Source of the DNA: Gordius sp. MW1
Lineage: Eukaryota > Nematomorpha > Gordioida > Gordea > Gordiidae
Length of the DNA: 64,000 nt
Reading direction: 5' to 3'
NCBI GenBank assembly: GCA_964036665.1
Contig: OZ038526.1
Span: forward strand, 35,588,001 to 35,652,000
Shown: positions 21,921 to 36,900 of the stretch, piece by piece
Position numbering within the stretch: the first letter of the stretch is position 1
Layout of the letters: each line of letters starts with the position of its first letter
Notes under the pieces: generated by a model
Told to the model about the DNA's origin: nothing
Seen by the model: only the letters and a program-made list of their open reading frames with translations
Database searches by the model: none
Made by a program: the position numbers and the translations under genes

Positions 21921-24900
21921 ATGAAAACTCGATCGGCACTTAAAAATAAGTGTGAAGATGCTAACGAAAAAGCTAATGAGCCCGACACAAAATTAATTTC
22001 GAAAAAGAGGAAAAATTCCAATTGCTCAAATTCACCTAAAGCTAAGAAAAATAAGCAGATTTCTAATGATTCATCAGACCTCAACAAAGAAAAATTAAAA
22101 TCAGAACCCATTCAGGATAAAGATTATATCTTTGCACAATCTAAAAATGTCAAAAATGAAGATGTGGAAAAATCAGATAATTCAGATTGGGAGGAAGTTG
22201 CAGAAGATGATGGTCGGGGTTTAAAGTTTGTTTCAGGTTATCTATATAAATCTTTGTTATTCAAAACTTAATAAATTTTGTGCCAAAAGTTTACGGGTAT
22301 TATTTTATCATGATCTTAAAGTTTTGTGTTTTTTTTAAATGTTTTTTAAATTCAGGAGCTTAATATCATATATATATCTTTAATTCATATAATTAATTTT
22401 CTACTATATATTGGCAAACTTTTTTTTAATAAAATGACCATATTTTCCATTTTATCGTATAAATTAATATTTATTTTACATTTATTACGGGCACAATTTT
22501 ATCCCATTTAATCATGACATGTTAGTCATAAATAAGAAAGTAGATTTCAACTTTGTAAATTTTTAAGTTGTTTTTAGAAATTAAATTTAAATTGAAATAC
22601 TTCAAATGACAAAAATTAATATTGTATCTACCTTTTATTAAAATATATTAACAAATGTGACTTTTAATATATATCGATTTGGCAACTATAGTTATTTACA
22701 AATCAATACATAACACATCCTGATAAATTACACACAGATATTTAATTTGTTCATTGGTTGTTATTAACAGTATTGTTTCGAATGAGCAAAACATCATTTA
22801 ACAAAGCAGGAGATAGGTCGTGAGGTTTTAAAGTAAGGCTATAATTCATACTGCTAAAGCCTTTGGCAATAGTGGCTTGGGTGTATGCTATGGTTCCAAG
22901 GGTTTGGCGTATTTTAAAAAGTTTTGGGTAAGTCTCCTTCATCCAATTCCAATAATCATCACTTTTCAAGTTGTCACCAGCTTTACATTCACCTCCCAAA
23001 TAATCATTTAACTCCTCTTCTATATGGGCCCTAGCTTCTTTAATACTCCACTTTTCTTCATCTACCGGTGTGGAAGCGCGTTTGGGAGTTACTCCCTCAC
23101 AAAACCCATTATCGAGCTTACTAGGGTTTTGCGCTTCGAAATTTCGGATAAACAACCAGGTTAAAGCTAGGGTTTCTTCTACCTCGATCTGCTCCAAATT
23201 TTGGCTCTCGGTCGGGTTTAGGTAAAGCGATGCCCTAAACAGAGGGTCCTTTGTCAGGGTGGCTAGCTTTTCCTTGAGCGCGTTGGTAAAAACTTTGGCC
23301 CAAGGCGTCTTCAGCGACCCCAACTCCGCGCCACATCGCACCCAGGTCGAGTAAAAGGCGCCGGGCGTCAGGACTCGAGTTTTAACCGTGGCTAAGACGG
23401 CGGAGAGAATTCGTAGCGCGTCTAGTAATTGACTCAGCGCTGACCATTCCCCCTCTTCCAGGTGTAGCTCGGGATTTAATTGGCCGAAATCTCGGCAAAA
23501 CTCCTGGAGCTTGAGCACCAGCGTTTCCACCATGTCGCGAGCATTACAGCCCTCCGAGCGCTCCTCAATCCCTCGGTCCAGGGTGGGGATGGGCAAGTTT
23601 AACTTTTTCAAATACAACGCGAAAGTGGGATTTCTAAGTTTGCGTACCACCATACGCGCTTTTGCCAAAATGGCTTGAACTCCCGCGTCTCGTAAGCCTA
23701 GTTTAATCACCCCTTCCAAGGCTCGAGCTGGGCTCGTCGAGCAAAAAAATTCGCTCCCAAACCCACCCTCGTGGTCTGCCCAATCGAAGAGACCCGCCGA
23801 AGTACATGCCTCCAGCACCGCTCTATTCATGCAATTTTCGCGCTCCATCTCTTCCTCCATCTTACCGCCACTCTGTCGCTGCTGGTACGAATCATCTACT
23901 TCATTGTCGAAACTATCTTGGAATATTTCTGCGTTTAGATCGGCGCTACGATAGCTTTGGGTGGCGCAAAAATCGGTCGAGACCCTGTAAATTTGTTGGG
24001 GTTGTAGGCCGTAAGCGGCCAAGCAACGCTTCAGACAAGCGCTCACCCCTTGAACCGGGTGTACGTCCGTAATGTCCCTAACGTCCAGAGCGTAGCTCTT
24101 CAGCAATTCACCACCCCCTAACGCCGATCCTTGGATAACGAAGGCGTGGCAGGCTAGGAATATTTTGGTTCCCTCGTCAACTAACACGTCGAACTTGAGA
24201 CTGGTGACCGCGTTTTTCAGGCTGTCCCTCATAGTGGTTCTTAAAAGAGAAGCCTTGGCGGTCACGTGTTGTTCTAGGTCCTCACGAGTTACCACGTAAG
24301 ACGAGCTCATTTTGGCCATTCCCAGGGCGATGGCCAGCGGGTCTATGATGCGCCTGAACCCCGGGTCGCGCATAACGTCGAAGGGCAGACCTCCCAGCGT
24401 AACCATTTCGGCTAAGGAGTCCATTAATTTTTCCCTGTCCATCCTAACCTTCACGAATTTGCCCTGATGCTGAGGAGTGCCCGTGGCGAAAGGAAGCCTA
24501 TCGTGGTCGGTGTTGTTTAAAGAGACCAATGTGGTGGAGCGTTCAGGTTGGTCTTGGCTCGTAACAGTATTTTGATAGGGGCTAGAATCGGCTTCATCTA
24601 AGTTAAAATAAAAAAATTGGTATTAACCAAAGGTTGAAATACAAAAGCCATGTGCGTAGCCAAGGGGGGGGGGGGACAGGGATGGGCGGCTTCTCCCCTC
24701 TAAATCCAGTTGAAATTTCATAAAATTATGGCTACAATTTCAAAAAATAATCATTTTACCCCTCCCTAAACATTATTACCCCCCCCCCCCCCCTAATGCC
24801 ATGATGGCTACGTTAAAAGCTATTTATTACCCAAAGGGTAGGATGCCCCCCCCCCTTTTAAACTAGAAGATTGTTTAATTTTAAAAATATTTTGGTTAAA

Positions 24901-27900
24901 ATATTAAAACTTCATTTGTTTACACCCTGCCCCCTGATCCTGGCTGCATAATCTAAATGTTAGAAATAAATATTAATTCCCTATATAAGTAGTCGGTGAA
25001 ACGTGTTTTGTATACCCATGGGCGTAGCCAGGATTGGATTTAGTGGGGGGGGGGTAATTTTTTGTAATATTCGCCATAATTATATTAAATTTTGAAGAAT
25101 TTTTGCATTTAGAGGGGGGCAGCCGCCCCTCCCTTCCACCCCCTGGCTACGCCTATATATATACCCCATTTAACTAACCATTGAAAACGAATAGAGGAAG
25201 CAGGAAGGCTTAATGTTTATTAGTCGACCTCTAGATTTAGTCGAAATTTGAAAAATAGATCAGAGAACCAAAGATCGACCAAACAAACCCCAACCCTTTT
25301 TCAACTCTATATTTTCTAATAAGCGATATTTAAACAAACTTAACAATCGAGATCCCCTCGTCAACTTAACCTTAGGGCTCGTGAAAATTTCCTACAAAAA
25401 TTTATTGCGAGCGAGCACGTATGTTTGTTTACTCTACCTTTATGAGGGCTGGAATTTAGTCGGGATGGAGTTCCGTAATAGGAATGTGAAGAAGAGGGCG
25501 AACTAGAAACTGACTCCAATTCCATGGTTAATAGGATAAATTGTTCGGGATGAAATCTCTTGATGTGCCTTCCAAGGTTAGAAGCATGATTCCCACTTAT
25601 GGCCCTCTCGCAACCTTCTACCTTGCAAATCGATCTTTTGCTCGCCTTGTCGTAGGCGTACAGTTTTCTCACCGGATTTTCTCTCATCTTTATCGTGAAA
25701 GTAAGTTGTTTAACCTGGTGGAACCGAATGTAAAATGACAAAGTAAACTAAATTCGCGTTCTAGAAACAGGCGTTTCGAAACGATGTCGATCGCATAAAA
25801 AGCTTAGAATGATGATGATGATGATAGTGTTGTAAAAACGGCTGGGTTCCGTTTGGTCTACCTTTGGTTTTAGTCGACTAAACGTAAAAGAATTACGGGC
25901 TTTTTGGTCAGTTTTTCTTAGTCGACCTTTAGGCTTGGTCGAAATTTAAAAAACACACCAGAATCGACAGGTAGTACTAGTTGAATCAAAGAAATACCAG
26001 CCGTTTTTACAACTCGAGATGATATAAACCAGGCGCGTAGCCAGGATTTTCACGAGGGGGGGGGGCAATTCTGGCAAAAACAACGCATTTTGTCAAAAAT
26101 CAAATTAAACTAGATGTATGTATTATGTTTGTCGGTTTTTATAAGTGTCTTAAAATCTTTGATGTAACTAAATAAAAAAATTATAATAATTTAACCCCTT
26201 TAATTTAGTTATTAATAAAAAGGGGGGGGGGGGAGGAATTTCCCGTTTCCCCTTCCCCCTCATTTACGACACTGATATAAAAAAAAGGTTTATTAGGCAA
26301 TTATAGGTGACAAAAAAGACAAAAATTTAAAAATAGAATTCAATTTTTAGAAATAATAATTGATCGAGGCCATTTTATGTCCCCATAACAAAAGTATTTA
26401 AAAAATAAACATGACACAAAACTAACTTAACAATAGCTACTACCTGTTGTTAATCCTGGCTGAGAATTTATGCAATTTCCTGATAATACGGTAAATTTAT
26501 GTGGAGGAGGGAGGAGTGTTTTTAAGGTTTTATCTAGCTAGAGGACTAGGAGAGAGAGAGGAGGTTATAAATTCAATATGGTTGCTCGTTGTTTGCGCGT
26601 AGCACACTATCAACACAAAATATACGAACCGGAACCAGTGAGGCAAATTGGTTCCTCCCCTTCTCCCATTCGTCTATTTCTATCCCCCTCCCTCGTGATA
26701 CCTAGTTGCTTTACTCCTCCTCTACGTGTATATGATGCGTTCCTCAAAAATAGGTTAGATAGGGAGGAGGATTGGGGAATTGTCTATATGAATCAGCCCC
26801 TGGGAGCGCGAAAAAGTCGAAAGTTATTATAGTTGTAAGTAGAGCAGCCACCCTGAAGCTTTTGATTGCAAATAATTAATTTTTATTACATAATTGCTAT
26901 GAGGGGCGTACGCAGGATTTTATTTTGGGGGTGGTTTTCAAATTTTTTCTTCAAATATCAAAAAATTTATAGGCAAATTTTTTTATGCAATTTGATTAAA
27001 GAGCTATGTAGTGAGTTTGTCCAGCCAAATTTAAATTTTAATTTCTATTGAAACTGGTTTAAAGAAGATGAGAACATAAAAAACTAATTTGGTATAAATG
27101 TAACAAAACTTATTATTATGTTGATGTTAAGTCTTACTTTGTAATTGTCCTTTATTTGTTTTAATAATAAAAAAAAATTATCTCGATAATAAATACCCAC
27201 TTTTAAAACTAACATAGAATTTCTGTAAAAAAATTTTTTCAATTGTTTCCCCGTTTCAACTTGACAGCATTTAATGCCTGTGAATTAACATTTAAGATTC
27301 TAAAATTGTTATTAATAACACCTGCTTAGGCGAATTTAGAGTCCTGCTTATGAATTTATCTCGTAGCAGCATACAATAAATTTTAATTGCTAATAAATGA
27401 GAAAAACCATAAAAATGTCGATAAATGATTTGTTGAAAATTAAATTATTTTGCAACGATAAAATTATCATATTTTTTAATTCAATATTAAAATTCTGGGC
27501 TTTGCAGTTTAAAAAAAAATATTTGAGAAGCCCGATCATTTTAGTAGAATCCAAGATGCAGGAATCTTCTGAACCCCAATTGGGGCTCAAAATAGATCCA
27601 AAATTGATGTTTTTTTAATTCTTAGTTGATACAATTATTAATTTATTAATAGCGTTATTTCTGACGTACTGTCACCTTATGTAAAATCTTTTTATTCGCA
27701 ACATTATTCCCAACAAGATAAAGAAATAGGAATAAATATTTCTGTTTGTCAGCAATAATTATTTTATAAGAAATTCATTTAATTCATGGGCGTAGCTAGC
27801 ATTTAAATTAGGGGGGGGGGGCGATAATGATTTAGGGAGGGGCAAAATGAACATTTTGTTAAATTGTAGCTATGATTCATAGATTTCAACAAATTTTTGG

Positions 27901-30900
27901 ATTTAGAGGGGGCCAGCCGCCCTTTTACTAAGATATTGACATATTTATTTTATTTATGCATGAGCATAGGCCAAATATAATGATTTTTACGAAAGTAATA
28001 CGTATATTCTTTACTAATTTTGGGAGTTTATATACCACATATATATGAGAGGCCTACTATATTTAAAGGGAAAAAGATTAAATTAATAATTACCTTACCT
28101 CTTCCTACGTGTTCCTAAAAGCTATTTTACCCCTGGGCACCTACGGGTAAAGTTTCGAGCGAATCGGGCGGGTAGTTTCAGAATTTAGCCCTTTTTTAAA
28201 ACTAAAAGGAATTTTTTTTTAATTTTTTTTTTTACTTAAATTAATATTTTGTTCTTGTTAATACCATTTGACTGTCTGCTAACCATTAGAAAATATCACC
28301 ACTGGCCAAAGTGATGGAAAATTTGTATAAATAATTAATTAATCATTAGGCATTTAATACCTTCTATAGGCATTCTCGCCCCTTCCCACCTTTCTTGCCC
28401 ATAAAATTCATAGCAAATATGATACATTTATACGTAGTATAGATGAGTCGTCCCCCCTTCCCTTCCCTTCCCCTCCTCCCCTCCTCTCCTTTTCTTCTCC
28501 CCCTTCCCACGAGGGCCGAAGGCCCGAGTTTTAATATAATGCGATATTAGACAACAAAAAATATTTTTTCCAAAATCCGCGGGGGGGGGGGGGGGTTGAA
28601 CCCCAAAACCACCCCCTTGCGTACGCCACTGATTCCTATGCAACGCAATATACGGGCTCGCTTTTGGTTGTCCGTCCTGTCCTACTCGTAATTTTTTTTT
28701 AAATAATACTATTATTGGTGTAGGCATAATTAGATTTGCAAAACTGTTTCCGGATTTCTCAACGGTTTGTGGTTTTAAAGATACACAATCCCATGGGCGT
28801 AGCCAGCATTGGAATTAGATGGAGGTGGGGGGGGGGGTAATAATGATTTAGGGAGGGGCAAATGATAATTTTAGCCATAATTTTAATAAATTTCAAATAA
28901 TTTTTTGATATACCGGGGGGCAGTTGCATCCCCCTGGCCACGCCGACAGACACAACTGCCCCCCCCCCTCAGCTTGGTCTAAAAGCGAAACTTAAGGTTT
29001 GGGTGGTTGAATTTACAAAATTTATAGACACTTAGATTGTAAACAATTTTTGCTTTTACCCCTTTTAGTGCTCTTTTAATTCTTTGAATGGTATCGTGTA
29101 TTTTTGTTATATAACTTAAATTAAATTTGTTACTAGATGATCGATATATATTTGTTATGTTGTTTCAAAGGGCCTAGCCAAAACTTTTATTTATACCTTA
29201 AATTTAATTTTTTGAAAATATTTATTGATTATATATTTATTTGGCTTTTTTCTTAACTAGTATCTAATTTTAGGCCGACCCTTCCCCCCCCCTTCAATTT
29301 AAATACTGGTTTTAATCAAATATATCAAGTAAAATTGTTAAGGGGCGCAGCTTTAAAAGAAATTGCAATTTAAAAGTAATTTTAATTTGAAAATTTGTAT
29401 AAAAACATTTTTGCAATGAAATTTTTCGGTCAACTTTTCTCTGAGCAACTGATGATTTTCCTTTTTCGAAAAAACCATCTTTGTTTTTTATATATGGATA
29501 GGCCAATTATTAATTTTTTCTATATTTTGGTTAATTTTATTTAAATTACCCCTCCCCACCCTAACTTATTTTTTAGCAAGCACTTAGCTTAACTACCAGA
29601 GAACATAAAATTTTAAGATTATCAATGGCCTTTCAAGTTATGCTATTTAACGTTCATAATGAATTTCTAAAGCCATTACCTTAATATTAGAGCTATTGAA
29701 GAATTTGATTTATGTTTTAGGTTTTAAAACCATTAAGAAGCTCATCATTTTCATATTTTTTATTAATTAAAGTATTTTTAAAATTAGCATCTTCAATAAA
29801 GGAAAGGGTTTGAAGTGTTGAGAAATATTGAAAATTATACTTTTTGGGACAAAACAAATTTTTTCTTTAAATTTTATATTTAAAATTATATTATCCCTTA
29901 TCATGTGGTTTCATGCCATTTTTTTCATGTTAAAAATTTAAAAAAAATGTTTCCTGTCCTCTAGGATTATTACTTTATAATTACATTCAATATTTTATAC
30001 CTGGAATAATTATAAACGAGACCTATTTTTAAATTTTTGAATAATTTATTTTATTAAAAGATTAAACAAAGTTTTATGATTAAGGATTTATAATTCAAGG
30101 TGTTATAGGGATTAGCGTAGTTTTAATAAAAAGAAGTTAACTAAACTAAATCCTTTTTTATCAAGTTTTATCATAATTATATATTATTAGCTTATTATCA
30201 AAGAAATGTATTTGCTCCTAGACCTTTTTTTTAATTATTTCTTTTTATGAAGGGTTAAGCTTTCAACTGTAACTAATGATGCTTTACGGGAAATTTTAAC
30301 AGTTTTTTAAGGAAATTTTTTGGAATCTCTAATATAAAGTTAAAATGCATGAGTCCATGAAACAATATTAATAAATAAATTTTTTTTATAATAGAATTCG
30401 ATAAAAATCTCATGGAAAAAATCAGCAAGATTGGAAGTGAGGTTGAGAGCTCTTCTTACCATGACATCATGTCCAATGGGGTCGCTCCACAAGTTAAAAG
30501 TTTAGCCAGCCTTGAAAATGAGACCAAGCCCTCGGCTATACAAATAAATTTACCCACGGGGGAGCGCAAAGGTGGAAAGTGAGTAATTTTTATTAATTGC
30601 TATGCAATTTTTATGGGCTCGCTTTTTGGTTGTCCATCCGTCCGTCCGTCCGTCTTGACCAACTTGTTATTTTTCAATAATTGCCGTGGAAACTTATACG
30701 GGTTTTTAATGGCTGTGGACTTATGTTTCTGTAAAAGACTTTTATTTTGCTTTCGCTAATAGACACCCTAATGACCGCTGGTTGGCTTTACTTTTTTCGA
30801 CCTCGCCCGAGTCCAAATTTATTATTTTTTATGAGCCCGACTGATTACCTTTATTAATAAATTTATTTTTGGCAATTTGTCTAAGTTGTGCCTTTATATC

Positions 30901-33900
30901 GGATAATTGCAAAGCTGACTAAAAAATTCAAAAAATTCCCTACAAATTAATGCTGACCGTTGCTTACATCTAATTTGTCTGGCCCGGCCAGAGCCCAAAC
31001 TCCTTGTTAAGTGCTATATATTTTTACTGCTTTATGTCTTATATATTTTTATATTTAATCAAATTTTTAGTTTAATTGAGTAAGTAAAAATTTTAAAAAA
31101 TTATGTATGATTCCTAGATTTGAATTGGGACTTACTGAGGAAGAGAAACGGCAACAAGTAGCTGAGGTGCGGCGCAAATTGATACTACAAAGGAAGTTAA
31201 AACAACTCGAAAGGATTCATAAAGTTTGTAAAGCCCGTTATTAAAATTTAAAAAATTATTAGAAATTTAAATTATATCAGGAAAAATTATGGATTTTATA
31301 ATATATATGTGTGATAAGATAATATTTAAGTTTAAATCTCTAAAAGCTCGTATTTATTTGATCACTTTTATTTGCTTCTTAACTTTTTATGCCAAAAATT
31401 TATGACATTTTATTATTATTATTTAAGCTTTATTTTGTCATCATTGTGACAACCAATTTATATATGTTAGAATTTGTGTTTTACTAGAATAGTTTCTAAC
31501 TTTAAATATTTGTCGACCACACTAAATTGTGGCTAATAAATTTTTTTTATCTTTTAGTGATTAGCAAACTTTTAACAACCTTGTATATCATAAAAAAAAT
31601 ATTAAAACTATTATTAAACATGAAATTATGAAAAATAAGAGAAAAATGGTGTAAATCTGAACTATAAATTTTTTAGTGCAATTTTTTATCCTTTCTTAAA
31701 CAACGTTCCTCACCTATTTTAGGCCCATTTGCTGTGCCTTTTAGCTCACGCCTATCACGTAAATGGAGTTTGCAATGGGGCAACCTTGCGTAATCTTCTG
31801 GTCAATATGCTATCATCTGAGAGGGGTCGGCAAAATATGGGGAATAAGTCAATAAATTTGAATCCTAATAAGGAATCGAAGGAGAAAAGAAAATCTAAAA
31901 ATGGTGGGAAGAGCAGTAAAAATTCCAAAAATGAGGTTCTGCCCTTGGAGGATAAAGATTCTGAAGTGGTGGTGCCCTGCTTTACAAATTCGTTGGTCTA
32001 TTCAAAGTTTAGCAATAAGATCGATGTGCCTGCACTTATAAAATGGATACAAGTAAGAATGTTTTTTTTTTAAAAGAGAACGTTTTATTTTGTAAGAATA
32101 CACATTTTGTGAAGATGAAAGAAAAAAATAAAAAAAAGTAAAGAAATATAAATATTAACAAATTAAATTATTACCAAAAATAGGCTTTTTTAAAGTGTGC
32201 TCTAGGTCGTGCCCGCCATTTTAAATTCTCATATTCTTTGTCATCCTCGAATTTGATGTGGTGCCTTGTTAATTTTTATTTAATTTAAATCTAGGTTTGC
32301 GTTAGCGTTATAACGCGAATAATAATTTTTGAAATTTCGCAAATATGTACTGTTATAATTTCATAAAAACTCGTATTATGGTAATTTTTTTGAAAATATT
32401 TATCGCTACTTTTACAAAATGTGACAATAGTTTGCATGGGCGTAGCTAACATTGGGATTGTCAATAATGATTTATGGAGGGCGAAATGATCATTAGGAAA
32501 TTTTAGCCATAATTTTCATAAATTTCAATAAATTTTTGGATTTGCCAGGGGCAGCCGCCCCTCCCCCCCCCCCCCTCCTTGGCTAAGCCCATGTTAGTTT
32601 GACACTCAAGTCAAATCATATTTTTATGTTGCAGACCACATTTTCGTCAGACTCCTTCGACGATCCTAAGGTGGAAGGATTCTTAGCATCAAAGAATCTT
32701 TATTCTCGCCTCATGATCTGCTCCTATAAAAAAGTGGATCCCGAATTTCTAGCCAAATTTCCTTACCCGATTTCACATAATTATGGAATTGGTAGGAAAA
32801 AGGAGAAACAATCAGTTACCAACTTAGATGCAAATTGTCGCGTTGGTTACCTAAATTTGCTAGCCATAGCGTTGCTGCGTAGCTTAGGAATCGAAACTCG
32901 TTTAGTCCTGAATTTTGTTCCCACCCCTCTCAAACTGCCCAAACATGATCGACTTAAAAAGGAAAACGAAAGGGAAAATAAGGTTAATTATACATTGGAT
33001 TTTACTATTTTTTTAAGTTATAGAGCGTTTTTTCTAACGTTTTTTCCTTGTATATTAATTTTTGTGCGATGATGCATGAAAAATTGTTACAATTTCTTTT
33101 TTAAACCAGTATGATTTCTTTTAGTCATATGAGGTTTTATTTTAAAGGAAAGATGGAAAAAGTAAGGAGCAATCTTATCATTGGATTCTAATATTTTTTT
33201 CAATAATTTTTATTGTAAGTTTTAAATTATTCTTGATATTATATAGATAGTTTCAAATTTGATTTTTATATGTAGAAAACGGATGGAAAACAAAACGAAA
33301 AAGTTTCCAAAAAATCATCACCCAAAGGTATTTTAAATCGAGGGATTTGTTTAAATCTGTTATTAAATTATTATATAAAAAGCTTCGAGTCAATCACAAC
33401 AACAACTTCACCCTACGGTACAGTATTGGTTAGAAGCTCGCTTAGACCAAGGTTTGAAAATCGGAAAGATATATAATTCGTCATTTTTTACATTTTTATT
33501 GCCATAAAATTTCGTTGATTAAATTGTTTTGTACGAATCTATCATATGTGATACCACTTTATTAACCTTGTATTGCCATTTATTTTAAAAGTTAATGACT
33601 TTGAGCCCTTTTCCTTCCTCCTTTAACGACGAAGATTTTTTAAATATCTCATGTTCGGCCCAATCTTTTATTAAAAATAGTCCAGTGCTATGTAAGATTG
33701 TTTTTGATCAGAGCGTACCCAAAAAATAGTTTCTATGAGTCCTTGTAAGGCTTTTATGGTTCGAAATTTTCTGGGACAGGGCCTCGGACTTCCCTTTCAG
33801 TAGTATATAATTCCTTTTAAATTTCTTCTTCTTTTTTACATATTTCTTACATAGGGTTTGCCACCCCAAGCACTTCGAGCGAACACGTTAACATGCGCTG

Positions 33901-36900
33901 GGTTACTGTAAATTGTGTAAAAGCTGTAAATCCTCAAGCTTCAACCACGCCTTTAAGAAAATCAGATGAGGAAACTGGCGAAATTTCTAGTAGGAATAGG
34001 ACTCGCTCAAAATCGACAACCAAAGAAACCGATACCAAATCTCCTCACGCTGTACTTATAGTGTCACCTTATTTTAAGGCTTCTAACGCCCAAAACCAAG
34101 CTAGTTATGGTCACGTAGAAGCACCCGAAAGTGTGGTTAAATCGTTGAAACTCCCAAAAACAATCGCTTACATCATTGGTAATTTTAAAATAAATTTTGT
34201 GTTATTAGTTACAAATCATATGGTAAATTAATTTATCAATTTTTACAATAGTTTATAATAATAATTGACCCTAGTGACAGAAAAAAACTACTGTAATCAT
34301 GGGCGTAGTCAAGGGGAGGAAGGAAGGGGCGGCTGCCCCCCTCTGAATCCTTAAATGTGTTGAAATCTTTTGAAAATCATGGCTAAAATTTTAAAAAAAT
34401 GATCATTTCGCTTCTCCCTAAATCATTATTGTCTCCCTCTAATTCCAACTTTGACTAAGCCTATGATTGTAAACCTACTACTTATTAGTGTTTCAAAAAC
34501 GGGTGGGTTTTGTTTGGTCGACCTATGGTTTAACCATAGACTAACCGTCGCTTCTGGTCTGTTTATGTTTAGTCGACCAAACAAATTCCAGCCGTTTTTA
34601 CAACACTACGACATATTATTTCTACTAAAAGTTCAATCATACTGACTACTAGCTGTTATGACCTAATAAATATTTAGATTTTTAAGCGTTATAGTTTTAT
34701 AACTTTTGTTAATAAGGCTTAACCGAGAAAAACCACGTTCGAGATTTGAGCGTAAAATATGCACCAGATTGGCACATAAATGGACGAAAGCTGAGAATTG
34801 GATTTCGAAGTGAGGAACATGCCTGGTGGCATTCCACTTTGGAACGGCTTAATGCTAAGATTTCTACAGAACATCAGGATCTTTTATCTTTCGGGAAAAA
34901 GAAGGGACGCAAAATGAAGACAGCTAAAGTTGTTAAAAAAGAGGTTGAGGCACTGGAGGAAAACGAAATTTTAGGTATACTTTTTAATTGCTATGCAATT
35001 TATGTATTAGTTATTTATCTAAACTTTTCCTTATAAAAAATACATTTTGGCGTCTAAATTATTAATTGCTATGCAATTTATGGGCTCGCTTTTGCTTTTG
35101 TTTGTCCGCGTCCGCTTTTGTTTGTCCGCATCCGCATACACCCTCCCTATCTATTTGCATTGGGCATATTAGGTTTTGTTTACCAGTATAGATAAGGAGG
35201 GGAATTGCTCTAAGTGATTAATGCATGAGAAAGAGGTGCCCCACCCCTCATCTCTATCTCCCTCGCTGTGTTATTTTTTAAATTAATGCATAAGTATATC
35301 TATTCGTTTTTGAATTAGGTAACATTGATATTAATTGCTATAATTACCCTATGCCCTCCACTACAAGGGTTTGGGTTAGAATCTCGAAGTTTTTTTAGAC
35401 TCTTATGATTGTTCTTGTTACTATCATTGATAATAAGACTTTTTGGCCGTCTGCTGGCTGCTGACCAATGAAAAAAATGACCATTGGCCAAAATGTGAAT
35501 CCAAGTTTCTTTTTTCTTTTTTTTTGACTCTTATGATTGTTCCTGTTACTACCATTGCTAATACGACTTTTCGGCCGTCCACTGGCTGCTGACCAATGAA
35601 AAAATGACCATTGGCCAAAATGTGAATCCAAGTTTATTTTTTCGTTTTTTTTGACTATTATGATTGTTCCTGTTACTACCATTGCTAATACGACTTTTCG
35701 GCCGTCCGCTGGCTGCTGACCGATGGAAAAAATGACCATTGGCCAAAATATGAATCCAAGTTTATTTTTTCGTTTTTTTTTGACTATTATGATTGTTCCT
35801 GTTCCTACCATTGCTATTATGACTTTTTGGCCGTCCGCTGGCTGCTGACCAATGGAATAAAATGACCATTGGCCAAAATGTGATTCGAAAACTTTTTTTT
35901 CGTTTTTTTTTGACTATTATGAATTTATATTCACTTTTACCGTGTCCTGGCTGCTGACCAATGGAAAAAAATGACCATTGGCCAAAATGTGATTCGAAAA
36001 TTTTTTTTTCGTTTTTTTTACTCTTATGAATTTATATCCATTTTTACCGTGTGCTGGCTGCTGACCAATGGAAAAAAATCACCATTGGCCAAAGTGAGCA
36101 TCAAAATTTTTTTTTCAGTTTTTTTGGCTATCATTGACTTATAGAGTATCTGTTGGTACTGACCAATAGAGAAAAAATGACCATTGGCCAAATTTTTGAT
36201 TTTTTTAATTAAAAATTGTTCAAATTCAACAAAAAATTTCTCCCAACAATTCTGCAAATTCTTAACATTGTGATGTTTTATAATATAATGTTTGTTAGAC
36301 TTATATTCACTAAAGGCCATTAAAACTAATGTAATACCCAACTAGATGCAAACACTAAATCTAACCCTAACCCTTGCCTATATTACATTTTGCCTATAAA
36401 TGGAAAATTTGTATAAATAATTAATTAATCATTAGGCATTTAATACCCCCCTATAGGCATTCTCGCCCCTTCCCACCTTTCTCGCCCATAAATTGCATAG
36501 CAAATATGATACATTTATACGAAGTATAGATGAGTCGTCCCCCCTTCCCTCCCCCCCCCCCCTTCCCTTCTCCCCTCCCCCTTCCCACGAGGGCCGAAGG
36601 CCCGAGTATTTTTATTGTTTTGAGATCCAAATTTATGTGGGATTTTTGGGTTATTGGCACTTGTTTTGGTCTGTAATTGGTTTCAGTAAAGATTTTCCAA
36701 CTTATTAATTTTTAAATTAAGCATTTCATAAGTAATTTTGCTACTAATATACCAAAAAATTTGTTTTCCCCCTTGTCGATTTACTTTTTTTAATAATATT
36801 GTTGAGGCTTTAGGTAATGATATTTAATGACTTGTTTTTTCTTCCCAGCCGTGTCACAAAAAAGGCCTTTGCCCACAACTATCAATGAATATAAAGATCA

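Larger units (their letters stand above)
26018..30394. other. Distal part of XPC intron 1: mostly repeats
   Basis: Contents I can identify: a GCGCGTAGCCAGGATTTTC element near 26034-26275 with G-runs; a GGGGCGTACGCAGGATTTT fragment near 26885 with an inverted relative near 28575-28635; CATGGGCGTAGCC-family elements at 27785-27925 (right end lost) and 28792-28947; the CGAATCGGGC repeat block at about 28100-28195; and a Helentron-like terminal fragment at about 28330-28531 ending CCGAAGGCCCGAGT. No additional exon is supported between 22236 and 30395 on the + strand. Confidence 0.6.

Noticed and set aside
23806-24072. Plus-strand ORF inside the BED-hAT exon
   Set aside because: Shadow in GC-rich coding sequence of the opposite strand.
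24597-25437. BED finger and hAT body as two separate genes
   Set aside because: A phase-1 donor (AAAG|GTAGAG) and acceptor (AACTTAG) join them without loss of frame, and the intron is explained by two inserted miniature elements.
27397-27618. 73-codon ORF in XPC intron 1
   Set aside because: No recognisable motif, no splice context, and a complementary ORF of similar length on the other strand; typical of AT-rich chance frames.
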